This document shows positions 1 through 10,414 of a stretch of 64,000 nucleotides of DNA, one piece after another; the first letter of the stretch is position 1, and every line of letters starts with the position of its first letter. Position numbers and translations under genes: made by a program. Source of the stretch: Cladopsammia gracilis (Eukaryota; Cnidaria; Anthozoa; Scleractinia; Dendrophylliidae); the NCBI GenBank assembly GCA_022457155.1, contig JAJGOT010000117.1, positions 1,251,501 to 1,315,500 of the forward strand, read 5' to 3'. The notes beneath the pieces were generated by a model. It did not search any database and was not told where the DNA came from. It worked only from the letters and a program-made list of their open reading frames with translations.

Positions 1-534
1 TTAAACATCTGGCAGCATTGAAGACGACGGCCATTGTACCTCGGTGTTATCAACAAGCCACAGACCAGCATTTGGTACAAAAAAATGCCCATGGAGGAAA
101 ACACTATAAATAACATCATGAAAACAATGAAAGAAAACTCACCTTTGAAAGATGTTTGCCCAGACAAAAAGGTAACCAACCACAGATCCAGAAAAACGGG
201 TTGTTAAGAAATTGAATAGCTCCGCATTCCAAAATGCAAGATCAAAAACATCACTGGCCACAGCTCAGAGCGAGGATTAGACGACTCCGACTCTGGTGCC
301 GAAAATGAGCAGAGAATGATGTCCAACATCATCAACAATGCCTGAAATGCGCGACAAGTACTCCGACCTTTCTCCTCACTCCTGCAAGTGCAAACAGCTC
401 CCAGTCAAGTGTATAATATAACCCATTGCAATGTGACGCTCAACATCGCTGGAAGCCATTTTTCAAAATCCAGTCTCAGCCAGTCCAAGCAAGGTTACAA
501 GAGAATCTTTCTCCAAGATTCTGACTCTGATTAA
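1..534 (+). pseudogene. Crypton-type tyrosine recombinase, C-terminal part, broken
   Basis: This is the last part of a DUF3504/Crypton-like tyrosine recombinase, an enzyme that cuts and rejoins DNA through a catalytic tyrosine; the window starts inside it. Seen: a frame giving WYKKMPMEENTINNIMK, then KDVCPDKKVTNHRSRKT (box II, with the H-x-x-R motif at about 178-198). After a frameshift near 200-235 comes IPKCKIKNITGHSSERGLDD, with the conserved GH at about 256. The family normally has a nucleophilic tyrosine in an LDxYDSG-like context; here codon 286-288 is TCC (Ser). A TGA at 343-345 and a shift precede a tail ending in the acidic QDSDSD, stop at 532-534. With frameshift, stops and no nucleophile it cannot be active. 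The family call rests on motif order and spacing recalled from Crypton-derived proteins. An exapted host relative (KCTD/ZMYM/QRICH-like) is less likely given the damage. Confidence 0.72.
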
Positions 535-807
535 GCTTATTTTGTTCACTCAGATAAATATATTTTGAGCCATATTTTTGTTGGCAGAAACAATTAATTA
601 CTGAATTGAACTTTAACAGAGTCAGATTTTCTTGCTGTATTTTGAGAATAAAATGTTCATTGAGTTGATCGGTCAGTTGATTGTCATTTATCGCGGCATT
701 AATGGGCTTCCTAGAAGAGCATTGTGCGTGATCCACGCATGAATGGATATTCCCTGAAAATTCTTGCCCTTTATATGATAAACATGTAATATTGCAAGTG
801 CCCTTGT

Positions 808-844
<37 letters not shown>

Positions 845-1407
845 CTCACAAAATTGCCTGTTCGTGAAGCGACGCAGGCAATTTTGTGAGAACTTTGAAA
901 ATATGTGTAAAATTAATTAATCCTTAATTGCAATCGGGCCCATGCGATTACACATACATATCGGCGGTATTTGCAAATCAAGCAAGATTCAAAATATGAA
1001 AGCGTTCACCACTATTATTTTCATAACATGCAAATCTTGTGCTTGTAAGCGGCTGCTTATTTAACTGGAGATTGCTTCTCTTTTACACAACAATGCCAAA
1101 CAAAACAAACTTATGGCAATGAATAACAAATAAAAATGTACACACTTTAATATGCATCTGTGCAATTGCACATACTCGTTAAATATGTACATGTTTTGCC
1201 TCTGTAAATGCAAATAATTTATCTAGAAAGAACATCAGTTGAAAACTTATATTAATGCAGTGGTTGTTGAGGTGTGTTTAGTGGAATTTTCTGAATAAAC
1301 CAGTTTTTCAGTCCTTGATTGCTGGGACAAATTAATCTAGGGGTGGTTTTGGGGGTTCGGTCAAACCCCTTTTGTTGAAACTGCTAACATGTAAAACTTG
1401 CAGTTTC
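535..1407. other. AT-rich non-coding stretch with one palindrome
   Basis: No gene is supported here. Apart from the hairpin at 808-931, I see only AT-rich sequence. The 3' boundary of the Crypton remnant is not visible. Confidence 0.6.
808..931. repeat. Palindromic MITE-like hairpin
   Basis: Left arm 808-860 and right arm 875-931 are near-perfect reverse complements. The outer ends read GCAATTAAGGATTAATT and the inner ends AAAATTGCCTG, with a 14-nt loop. The right arm has a 4-nt insertion. No target duplication is clear, so this could be a MITE or a local inverted duplication. Confidence 0.75.
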
Positions 1408-2684
1408 TTAAAGGGAACTTCCATTTTCGTAACAAATTGATGTTAAATTGTTGGAATAAAGTCAAAGTTTAGATTATATTTTTTCAGTGTACAAAAAAAT
1501 GGATATGAATATTGTCTATTTTCGCTTTTAAATTTCCCACACACTGCCATTTTGAATTTTTATGACATGTTACAGTTGCTGCTATGTTAAAAAGCAATGT
1601 TCTTTTGTATGCAACAATTGGATAATCGTAACGCATCATGTATAGTTTAAAAAACGAGCAGTAGTGTATTATCAGGTTTAACTCGAGGCGAAGCCGAGAG
1701 TTTTTACACCTGATAATACACGTGCTGCGAGTTTTTTTGAACGGCTTCAAAAACATTCTTTCAAAAGCATGTCCCTTCGGAATTGCTGCGAGTAAAACAA
1801 TTGTGCTTTTGTGCAAAGAGGAAATTAGCATACGAGAAAAACAAGTAGACTAGACTGATTAGCATACAACACATGTGCCACGTCTTCGACGAAGTGACCA
1901 TTGCTTCCCGGCTCCTGTCGAAAGTTTTGGGATTTTATAGTTCTGAGGGAAAACATCTACTGAAAAATGCTATACTAAAGTTGTCAGGTATGGTAGATAA
2001 ACGGCTGACAATTTTTTTTTCAGAGGTAGAGAACAAGTAGAAATAAGCAACTTGAATCTGTGAACTAGTCGCTTACCTGGCAATTTACACGAGGGCGGTG
2101 GTGTCAGTCAAATAACGGCTCACTTGTTAAACTGTTGTTTATTTTCTTGAGAAGATTCCAAATAGAATGGCGAAAGACCAGATTTCGTAAAACAGTACTG
2201 CACAAAAATATTGAAGTCACCATTTGTTGCACTAAGAATCCTGAACAATTACTACCCATATCAGTAATCTTTATATAAAGATTACGTGTGATCTTAATAT
2301 AAATATCAAGGTCATTTTAAAATCATTCTCATTAAAAATTCAGCGATAATTGCATTGTTTGCCCATTTAGCCCCGAACTCCCCTGTGACTGAAATCAAAG
2401 CCGCCACCAGGCTTTTCATAATGACCCTAGATTACCAGGTATAAAGGCTCATACACGTGATCGATTTGCGTTGTGTGATTGGCTGATATGCTCATGAATT
2501 ATTAATGAGTTTTTGAAAAATATTGAAAATGGTGGCACATGGGAAATTTAAAAGCTAAAATTGGCAATATATCCCTTTTTTGTACACTAAAATTATATTT
2601 GCGCTTGTTTTTTAAATATTTTAATTCAGACTTTATTTCCAACAATTTAATGTCAATTTGTTATTACAATGGAGGTTCCCTTAA
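1408..2684. mobile_element. 1.28-kb non-autonomous DNA transposon with TTAA ends
   Basis: TTAA at 1408-1411 is followed by AGGGAACTTCCATTTTCG. Read from the other strand, TTAA at 2681-2684 is followed by GGGAACCTCCATTGTAA. The inverted similarity runs about 150-160 bp inward on both sides, including the shared words AAATTGTTGGAA, GTGTACAAAAAA and TTTTAAATTTCCCA. The interior has no credible ORF. TTAA target duplication is typical of the piggyBac and Kolobok superfamilies; which one applies here is not resolved. The two TTAA positions differ by one base relative to the TIR, so the exact end is uncertain. Confidence 0.7.
1655..1735. repeat. Internal hairpin
   Basis: GAGCAGTAGTGTATTATCAG pairs with its reverse complement CTGATAATACACGTGCTGC across a loop that itself contains the small palindrome CTCGAGGCGAAGCCGAG. 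It sits inside the 1.28-kb TTAA element and is probably a nested MITE remnant. Confidence 0.6.
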
Positions 2685-2830
2685 AAATTGGTAAAAATTA
2701 TAATAATAAATAAATGATAAATATAAATCTATATTGTGCAAATATCAACTAATAGAGTTTTCAAATGTGCATTACAACGATTAAAATAAAATGATTACTA
2801 AAACTTTACAATTAAAAACATTACAAAACT
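2677..2830 (+). repeat. Direct repeat, copy 1
   Basis: About 150 bp starting TCCCTTAAAAATTGG, almost identical to 3884-4034 (offset 1,207 bp; one small indel and a few substitutions). Its first bases are the right terminus of the TTAA element at 1408-2684, so the second copy carries a piece of that terminus away from the element. Confidence 0.85.
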
Positions 2831-2922
2831 ACTTATACTCTTTCTACTTATATTGTTGAGTTCGTTTGTCCTGGAAGCTGCACTTGGTTTTGACAAAGAG
2901 TCTGACTTGTTGTTATTTGCAG

Positions 2923-3034
2923 ATCATTTGGATGGATTGTTACGCTACCTGAAGAAACAGAGCTTGGCGCATCAGAAGTTTGTTTGGGTCCTGAACATCA
3001 GTAGAAATGGATACAAAAGGCTGTCTATGAACAG
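2923..3034 (+). other. Possible isolated exon
   Basis: The segment lies between an acceptor-like TTGTTATTTGCAG and a donor-like CAG/GTAGGG, and one frame stays open through it (DHLDGLLRYLKKQSLAHQ...). I recognise no domain and no neighbouring exon. It could be chance. Confidence 0.2.
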
Positions 3035-3250
3035 GTAGGGAAATGTAAGCCCTAAGAGTGCCAATTGGCACATGATGTCATAACTTGGCAAATATTTGGT
3101 AGATTTGTATGAATTTTTGTCACCAAAATTGTCTTGTAAGGATCTACTTATTGACAGCATAAAATTGGAATTTTTTTTCTGAGTACATCCATAGTCTAAG
3201 ACATGTGCCACATTAATCTATGCACTGAGAACTGCAAAATAAGCAAGAGA

Positions 3251-3398
3251 TGGTTTTCACTCATGTGACCTTCAGTCCTGTGAGACTCAAATGACAAAGG
3301 CCATGGCGGCCATGTTGGTGCACATAACAAAGGAAGTTCATTAAAATTCTTTTGTAGGTGTGTGCCAACATGGCCGCCGTGACGTAACGTGAAAACCA
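3251..3398. repeat. MITE with TGGTTTTCAC termini
   Basis: TGGTTTTCAC at 3251 and GTGAAAACCA ending at 3398 are perfect inverted termini. Inside them GGCGGCCATGTTGGTGCAC faces GTGTGCCAACATGGCCGCC. The centre is about 40 bp of AT-rich sequence. Similar CGGCCATGTTGG-bearing short elements are common in animal genomes (recalled, not checked). Confidence 0.75.
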
Positions 3399-3741
3399 CC
3401 AAGTTTAGAGGTATACCTAACATAAAATTAGCACAACATTTAACGTTTTTCATTTTTGTTTTAAACTCATTTCTATGAAAGCCACAACTTCCTTCATAAA
3501 TGCTGATCTGATTTATGAAATACCTTCATGAATAGCTTTCAAATGGTATATTATACATGGGAGCACAGTTTGTATTTATCAATTTGGAAAAAAAAAGTCA
3601 TTTGCCATAGGGGTTCAAGGGTTAATCCTTCGACTTCTAATAATGACCAAATTTAAAATCTTCTAAATCCACTTAACCTTGAAAACAGTACCATAAGAAA
3701 ATACAAGGATTTCTCCAATTGCGGAAAAAACATGTGAAGAC

Positions 3742-3800
3742 ACGTGAAGATATCTATATTATCTTCACTGTGAGGAGTAAAGATATCAGTATCTTCACGT
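3742..3800. repeat. Short imperfect palindrome
   Basis: ACGTGAAGATATCTATAT faces ATATCAGTATCTTCACGT, with TATCTTCACTGTGAGGAGTA between them. Probably the remains of a small MITE. Confidence 0.55.
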
Positions 3801-3883
3801 TTGCTGTCAGGTTTGCCCTTATTAAATGGCAAACAAGCTAAAATGTGTTGGTCTTCAATCGAGACATGTTCAGATTTACTCGG

Positions 3884-4034
3884 TCCCTTAAAAAATGGTA
3901 AAAATTATAATAATAAATAAATGATAAATATAAATCTATATTGTGCAAATATCAACTAATAGAGTTTTCAAATGTGCATTACAACGATTAAAATAAAATG
4001 ATTACTAAACTACAATTAAAAACATTACAAAACT
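3884..4034 (+). repeat. Direct repeat, copy 2
   Basis: Second copy of the 150-bp repeat at 2677-2830. The near-identity suggests a fairly recent duplication compared with the decay seen elsewhere in the window. Confidence 0.85.
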
Positions 4035-4624
4035 ATTGATATAAAAGATGCACAGGAAATAAAATATTGCAATTGAATGCATGTCTGTTGATAAGTTATT
4101 ATTCAAAGATCTAATATGTGTAAAATAACTAATAAATTAATGCAAAAAAATTTACAAGGAAAGGAAGTCAGAAAACATTATCAAAGCCTTTGTCATTTGA
4201 TGAAGCCATAGCGATTCCAGGAAATTATTTTTTTTAAACATTAGTTTGTCATTTATTTTACCCCTTTTGCTTTAGCCAACGACTAACCATTTGATATAAA
4301 ATTGTTGTTTGTGGTTATATTTATGCTGCTGTAAAATTATTTTGCCTTGCAATACATGTTGTTATTTTGCAATCAGTTGTGGATGGTTGTTCTGTCTTAA
4401 GGAGTTCAAAGTCTGTTGATTTGTGAAATACAAAGTTGTGTTAAATCAAAGGCTCCTAAGAGCCAACCCGTGAATAAAAAATGCTAACACGCAACACAAT
4501 ATTTTGGTAACTTCTTATGTTTTCACACTGACACAGTTTGATATATTTTTTAAAAAATTAACTGTAAGGATTTTTGATGAAAAAAAGAAAATCACTTTCA
4601 TAATGTCCAGTTTGAGGGGAAAAA
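4035..4624. other. AT-rich non-coding stretch
   Basis: No supported gene, repeat or RNA. Short ORFs are what AT-rich sequence gives by chance. Confidence 0.55.
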
Positions 4625-4626
4625 AA

Positions 4627-4706
4627 GTCACAGCCGAGAATTGAACCCAGGCCTCTGAGTGCAAATGCGGCGCCTTAGTCCACGAGGCCACTGAAGAACA
4701 CATGCT
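4627..4706 (-). repeat. tRNA-like sequence (SINE head or tRNA pseudogene)
   Basis: On the minus strand an A-box-like GTGGCCTCGTGGACTAAGGC is followed about 30 nt later by a B-box-like GGGTTCAATTC and then TCGGCTG. Spacing and boxes fit an RNA polymerase III internal promoter derived from a tRNA. The acceptor stem does not close, so a functional tRNA is unlikely. Confidence 0.5.
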
Positions 4707-4849
4707 CACTTGAGACTAAATGTTGTTATTTAAAGGTAGATACGCATCAAAATGTGTGTCTCGATTAGAAAATCCTTTTAGATCGATTTTATGTTGCATT
4801 AAAAACACCAAATGCAAACATCTTTAAGCTTATTGTTGTTTATATTCGT

Positions 4850-4940
4850 TTAGGCCATCTCAATAAAATGTTTCGTTTCCCATCGCCTTTCCTCTTGTGA
4901 AAGTGGGTTGGTCGGTTGGGAAAAAAAAAAGATAATTGAC
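4850..4940 (-). repeat. Dispersed repeat, partner of 10535-10625
   Basis: On the minus strand it reads CAACCCACTTTC...GCGATGGGAAACGAAACATTTTATTGAGATGG. This matches GCGATGGGAAATGAAACATT...GGGATGG at 10588-10620 on the plus strand. The family is not recognised. Confidence 0.5.
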
Positions 4941-5760
4941 CGAGGGATCCTCGGTCCAGAAAAAGCCTGGATGCTAAGTAAGAAGGCCTGGTTACACGTG
5001 TGCTTTCGATTGCCAAATGTTTTCCAAATCAAAATTTACTCCTTATCTACAATGGAGGCTAATTAAATATGAAAGATTTCTATTCAAAATAAAGCCTTGA
5101 TCACAGGTTTAATCAAAGGGCTCTTAAAGCCATCTCGTTAATGCGTTAGAATGTGAGTTTAATAAAAAAAATAGAAGAATTGATATTGAATATGGTAAAG
5201 ATGCTGTTGTAGCACACCTTTAAAATAAGTCTACCCAAAATATGTACATGAAAACATCACATGATGCAAATCAGCCAATAGAAATTTATGTTCATGAAAT
5301 GGGCCTAGTTTTATTTTAGTAGCCATTTGGGGTATTAAAAACAGGAAATCACTAATTTTTTATTACAAAGTTTACATTTTCACGCTAGTGACTAAAATGG
5401 GGTCTATAATTTGGTTATACAATAGACGTTTTTAGAAAATGTTATAGACTGGGCCTTATTATTATTATTATTTTTGCAAAAGGAGGGGAACCCGTGCCCT
5501 CTGCTAACAACTTTTCTGTACAGCATTGGGGGATCTGTTCTTATCTGTTCTTATCAGTGGCCAAAAGCCAGAATAGTCCTCAACTTTGACCACTAAGGAG
5601 AGCTTTTTTCACAAGATTTGGTGCCATTTTTTCACCACAAGCAAGAAAGCATCTGGTAACCATCTGTCTTCGCTTTGGTGAGTGCCTGCTTTGGTGGTTT
5701 TGGTTTTGGTCTCGCAAGTTTTCTTGCCCTCGCGTTACGTGGAGATGGCCGCGCGTTCCG
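4941..5760. other. Non-coding stretch with a short TTA run
   Basis: A (TTA)n run lies at about 5456-5475. The GC-richer segment 5470-5760 leads directly into the LINE fragment and is probably its 5' UTR or ORF1 leader. No separate gene is supported. Confidence 0.45.
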
Positions 5761-5764
5761 CACA

Positions 5765-6056
5765 CCAGCTGTTCGCCCATACACTAGAACTGTCCGCTCG
5801 ATAGTGGAGGAAAACCTGGTTCTTGACTCGCTCAGTATAGCACAGTCGTTACCAGACTTTAAGGAAGAAATCGTTGGGGTTGTACCCCTCTACGGAGGAA
5901 AGTGCTTCGACATCACCCTCCAATCTACAGAATCGGCCACGTGGTTGGCGGCTTTTAGGGCAAAAAGCACTACACATGTCATGCTTCATTGCCGTTGAAT
6001 TCCCCAATGAAAACCTGCTACAACTCCTGGAACAATATGGCGACCTTTTTCTCTGT
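5765..6056 (+). pseudogene. LINE ORF1-like fragment (Tx1/L1 type)
   Basis: One frame gives SIVEENLVLDSLSIAQSLPD, then VGVVPLYGGKCFDITLQSTE and WLAAF. A neighbouring frame continues with VEFPNENLLQLLEQYGDLF up to about 6056, so there is a frameshift near 5990. Order and wording match the N-terminal RNA-binding region of ORF1 proteins in aquatic-invertebrate Tx1/L1-type LINEs as I recall them; no zinc knuckle is present. It runs straight into reverse transcriptase sequence (next entry), so everything between mid-ORF1 and the RT is missing. Confidence 0.55.
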
Positions 6057-6400
6057 TAAACACGGATTATAAAATTTGTACTAAAGTACTAAGGTTAAAC
6101 CGCTGATTCTCAGCGCAGATCCGAACATGCGGGATTCCTGACTGCATTTTTTTTGAAAACCTTTTTCTGATCTGGGATACAATCAACTATGTAAACCATA
6201 AAACAGCTTTCAGCCGCTGTTATTAGTTTTGCAACGTGTTTTAGAGCGCTTTAATTTCGGCCAAAATTTCTGGCGCTGGGTAAACATTGTTTACACCAAT
6301 ATTACCTTGGGCTCTCGTCGGCCTTTTGCTCAAATGGGGAGTTGGACAAGGTTGTCCGTTGTTGCATTATTATTCAGTATTATTTTATTTTGTATTAAAT
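6057..6400 (+). pseudogene. LINE reverse transcriptase fragment, internally deleted
   Basis: Immediately after the ORF1 piece comes LLNTDYKICTKVL, the RT domain 1-2 signature. The later pieces CGIP, ENLFLIWDTINYVNHKTAF, RFNFGQNFWRWVNIVYTNI and WGVGQGCPL follow in collinear order but in different frames. The stretch with the first catalytic aspartate (DxxKAFDxV) and the YADD box are absent. Domain order fits a LINE RT of the same general type as the minus-strand copy at 7142-8935. It is dead, with several shifts and stops. The element fades out by about 6520. Confidence 0.65.
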
Positions 6401-6769
6401 TTTCCACCGCAGAAATATACTCCCGCAGAAAAAATTACTTGTTTTAATGATGTATATCGGCTTAACAGGAACTTTTTAACAGTGAACATATTGCTCTCAT
6501 AACTCCGAGGCAACCAGCACAACAGTCATCTGTATTCCCGATTCAACTCCAGACACGTCCTCAAAAGAACCAGAGACTGTTATCATAATACTGATACGTT
6601 TTTACAACAACGTACAATAATTCACTCACTAGTTTTCTCGTTGTTTGTGTTCATATGGGCGCCAGAACAGCAACCATAACTATGGGAACTATAGGAAGTA
6701 AAATTGCAATTTAATACCGATGCCTTGTATTTTATTTTATTTATTTATTTTTTTATTTTTTTTTTTTAC

Positions 6770-7135
6770 TTACAATACTAATAATTTTTATTATACTTAC
6801 ATTTACATTGCATTACATTACACTGTTTATACTTACACTATTAATACAAACACTATTTACAATACATGTATTCAATACACAACAAACTACAACACACTAC
6901 TTAAACTATGCTACCTATAAAGTGATACTTACACTATTTACATTACGGTACTAGAAACGACTAAAAGAAATACGAAACTACTTACAATACGATATTACTA
7001 ACAAAACGATACTTATGATACTAAGAACAATACTACTGCTACGATACTATATGATTACTTATTACAAATAGATAAATTTAATGAAGTTACTTACAAATGT
7101 ATAGTAACGATATTTGTATTTACACAGCTAGTTTC
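6770..7135 (-). repeat. Low-complexity 3' region of the LINE
   Basis: About 360 bp of TACTTACA/TACTAA-like imperfect short repeats between the stop side of the RT ORF and the A-rich tail. It is probably the LINE 3' UTR. Confidence 0.5.
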
Positions 7136-7141
7136 AAGTAG

Positions 7142-8935
7142 TTAATTGTTTAAAAAATTAGACCATTTTTTAGTAAAAGAAGGTAGTTTATTTGTCATAA
7201 TCGAAATGTATTTTTCTAATTCAATTTTATCGTTAACGAGGGTTATAAAATCTGTGAAACGGGGTCTTTTGTCATCTTGTACTGCGTTAATGTAAAGAAA
7301 ATATTTTCCAATTATGATCAAGTGATTTAGGGTTAAACCGGACGATGTGTGTTTTAAAACACCATAGATAATTTTGTTTTGCTCCAAAGCAATGTTTCCT
7401 CTACATGAAGCGTTGTACCACCTTGTAAATTTATTCCAAAAGGATTTAGCAATTGGACATTCTACAAATAAATGGAGTGGTGTCTGATCAATGTCATGGC
7501 CATAAGGACAATCGGGTTGCTGTTTCTTTTTCATCTTATACAGAATTTTATTTGTCTACAGGATATTATGTACTATTTTATATTGAAACACGGATAATTT
7601 TACCTCATTTGTGACACAAAAAGGAAGTGAATAAATTTTTTGTCTTTCTTGAAAGATAAAGCTGCTTTCAATAAGTCTTCTCTCGGCAGTTGGAGGAGGG
7701 AATTGCTGGTGATTGAGAAAAGTATTGTAAATTGTTTTACATGTGGGCTTTTCGATTGCAAGTGGTACGTATTCAGTTGACGGTAGAAGACATTCCTGCT
7801 TTAGCATAGTTTTCCATTCCTGTGGTATTGCAGATGGAAGGCTGTAATACTGTAGAAAATTACTCTTGACATTGTATTTCTGCATGAAGGTTTTAAAAGG
7901 CATCAAGGTGTTACTTTCGTTGTCGAAAAAGCACGAGACTTTCAATGCCGACTCTTTTCCAACCAGGGAAAAAAAAACAGATAACTTGTTTACTCGAATA
8001 AACTGATTATTCCATATTATTTGATTTAGCACATCACCTTTTGTTTTCGGATTAGTGCTATTAATTTTCTGCCAGTGGGAAATTATATCTTGATAGAATT
8101 TTGGTAAGTTTTCATTCAGGGGTAGATATTGAATGTCATAATTACACCGGAAAGGAGATTGCCGCCAACGTTGGAAAGTAGGGATAGTGGGATAAATTTC
8201 CATGGTCTTTTATCGTTAGCGCACAAGCGCTTTACCCAGACTATCTTTAACGCTTTATCAAATATCGTAAAATCTAACATATTCAGTCCCCCCTTGTTCT
8301 TATTTTTAATTATAGTTGTTTTTTTGAGTTTTGGGTTCAAGAACTTCCATATGTAATCAAAAATTATGTTATTTACTTCATCAGTAAACCCATTTGGAGT
8401 GTCTAACACGCTGCAGATAAAAGTTAGTTTGGATATTGCTAACGTTTTGACTATTTTTATTTACTCTTCCATATATAGATATGTCTCGAGATGACCAAAT
8501 GTTGAGTATCTTTTTAAATTTAGGCAACTTTTCAAAGAAGTTTTTTTTTTTGTGGCGAGTTCTTCATCATATGGAAAATATACACCTAAGGCGTAGACAG
8601 ACTCATCGTTAAATTTTAAATTTAGAATGAAATCCTTTCTCTGACGTAATGATCCCAGCCAAAGTATTTCTGATTTAGATTGATTTATTCGGAGACCAGA
8701 ACAGTTTTCAAATTGTTGCAGCAGATCAAAGAGCCTATGTACAGACCGAATATCTTTAACAAAACAGTTGTGTCATCGGCATTCTGGGTTATTTTTATAG
8801 AGTTATTTGGATCAATTCGAATACCTTCTATTTCCCTTGAGCGTTTAATTGCGTTGCTTAAAATTTCTACTCCAATAACAAACAAGATCCCAGATAGTGG
8901 GCAACCCTGCCTGACACCTCTGTCGCGTTCCCCAA
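7142..8935 (-). pseudogene. LINE reverse transcriptase, C-terminal two-thirds, frameshifted
   Basis: Read from 8935 down: RGVRQGCPLSG then LFVIGVEILSNAIK (RT domain 4) and a QNADDTT box where the family has Y/F-ADD-T, so the first residue of the catalytic box is now Asn. The thumb region follows in a second frame (8409-8116: DEVNNIIFDYIWKFLNPKLK, GGLNMLDF). A third frame (8203-7556) holds the connection region. A fourth (7534-7142) holds a zf-RVT-like CPYGHDIDQTPLHLFVECPI. The catalytic aspartates survive, but the frame breaks around 8685, 8200 and 7540 abolish the protein. It fits the L1/Tx1 group; the clade is not certain. Confidence 0.75.
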
Positions 8936-8960
8936 CCCCGATGAATTGCGAGCCAGGTAA

Positions 8961-9850
8961 ACGCCGTTACAACCAGGTGCCACGATTCTCACAGTTACTC
9001 TGATCTTTATTTAAAGTCTCTTTCATAGCACGTGGTGGAAAAACTACAATTACAATGATTGAAAATATACTTAAAATATGGCGAAATCTACGGGAAAATC
9101 AATCAAAATAAGAACTTACGCTGTCCTTCTCCAAGCTCTACAATGTCTGTTTAGTGAACGGTTGACTTTCGCGGAATAACGATAGAATAAGTTCAACGCT
9201 AAAGTACAGGAAACTCCTGTTCTCCGAAAGTATTTTCCGACAAACACGACAATGGGGCGTAAGCCTAAATCACATGACGATTAAGTAACTAATTAACTAA
9301 TTAAGTAGACATGTCCGGTAATAAGCGTGACTCGCGTGACAACCTCTGCTTAGATTAAAATGTTTGGTGGCAAAGCCATTGTTCAGGACACAACTTGATA
9401 TGTTATTATACAAGACTGTGATCCATTGTCTTAATTGCCTTGTATTTTATTTATACTTGACCAGAAATCCACAAACATTTCCTCCCAGCAGAATTTTAGC
9501 TGTCTCGATCCACAAAAATTTCCTCCTGCAAAACAAATTCAGTCGGGCAATCCGCCAAATTTTCCTCCCGCAAAAATTTCCTCGTGCACGGTAGCTAAAT
9601 CACCAAAACTATGACGTCTTTCCAATACTATTGCATAATAAACTTCGTTATAGCAATGATTCAGTATTCCAAAATAGAACAAACCCAAAGCTTATGCTAT
9701 TTTGCTCTGCCATATCGCTCATATTAAAACACAAACTTTCCCGTCCCATTTAACTTCCTTGAAACGTCTCCATTCATTTGAAAAATACATCATGAAATCT
9801 GCGTTTCCCAAGAAAATGCATTTGACCTATTTTTACCCTTCTAAAGCAGA
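8961..9850. other. Non-coding stretch
   Basis: No supported gene. A weakly repeated motif (TTTCCTCC followed by GCAAAA or GCAGAA) recurs between 9470 and 9600, and similar wording appears at 6400-6440. It may be part of an unrecognised repeat. Confidence 0.4.
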
Positions 9851-9852
9851 CC

Positions 9853-10117
9853 AATTGGAATCTGGTTACCGGTTACCGGTTACCGATTTCATAATTTCAG
9901 TTACCGGTTACCGATTCCCCGTTTGGTATATAAACAACGTTATAATTAGCGCTTAATTAGTTGTTACTAGAGGAGGTAATAGTCAGACACTTTCTTTGAA
10001 ACATTTATTATAATATTTGCATGGAATAAATGTTGTTTATATACCAAACGGGGAATCGGTAACCGGTAACTGAAATTATGAAATCGGTAACCGGTAACCG
10101 GTAACCAGATTCCAATT
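9853..10117. repeat. Perfect 86-nt inverted repeat built from GGTTACC units
   Basis: Arms 9853-9938 and 10032-10117 are exact reverse complements over all 86 nt, around a 93-nt non-palindromic spacer. The outer part of each arm holds GGTTACC in tandem (three units, then two more after a 17-nt gap) and the inner part ends GTTTGGTATATAAACAAC. Absence of any mismatch means recent insertion, gene conversion or selection for pairing. No ORF; no clear target duplication beyond AATT. Confidence 0.9.
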
Positions 10118-10282
10118 AATTAAATCAGCTTCAATGGCTTTACGACAAATGATTGAAAATTTGAAACATTGATGGTAACGTGAGATATCGAAACTTAATA
10201 AGAACTTTAATACCTTTGCGGTGACGTAACGTGAGATATGACAAGTTCTGACATCCCAATACCCTAGGGAAATTAACAATAG

Positions 10283-10414
10283 GTCCGGGGGTGCTCCCCA
10301 AAAATTTTAGTGGCGGTATGTGACGCGCTTCTTGAAATCCTAACTGGTTTAACCAACCATATCCTCCATGCCCTAATATAGCTTCGAAAAAGAAAAAAGA
10401 ACTAACCCCCGGAC
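10283..10414. repeat. 132-bp element with GTCCGGGGGT termini
   Basis: GTCCGGGGGT at 10283-10292 and ACCCCCGGAC at 10405-10414 are exact inverted termini. The interior is unrelated. Probably a small MITE. Confidence 0.5.

Larger units (their letters stand above)
6727..8960 (-). mobile_element. 5'-truncated LINE retrotransposon
   Basis: On the minus strand the order is RT palm, RT thumb, C-terminal zinc-binding domain, a low-complexity 3' region and an A-rich tail (6727-6768, read as AAAATAAA-type sequence). This is the normal 3'-end structure of a LINE copied by target-primed reverse transcription. The 5' end at about 8950 is truncated inside the RT, as is usual. No target duplication was found. 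Confidence 0.75.

Noticed and set aside
6720..6920. 66-codon plus-strand ORF
   Set aside because: It lies in the low-complexity 3' region and A-rich tail of a minus-strand LINE.
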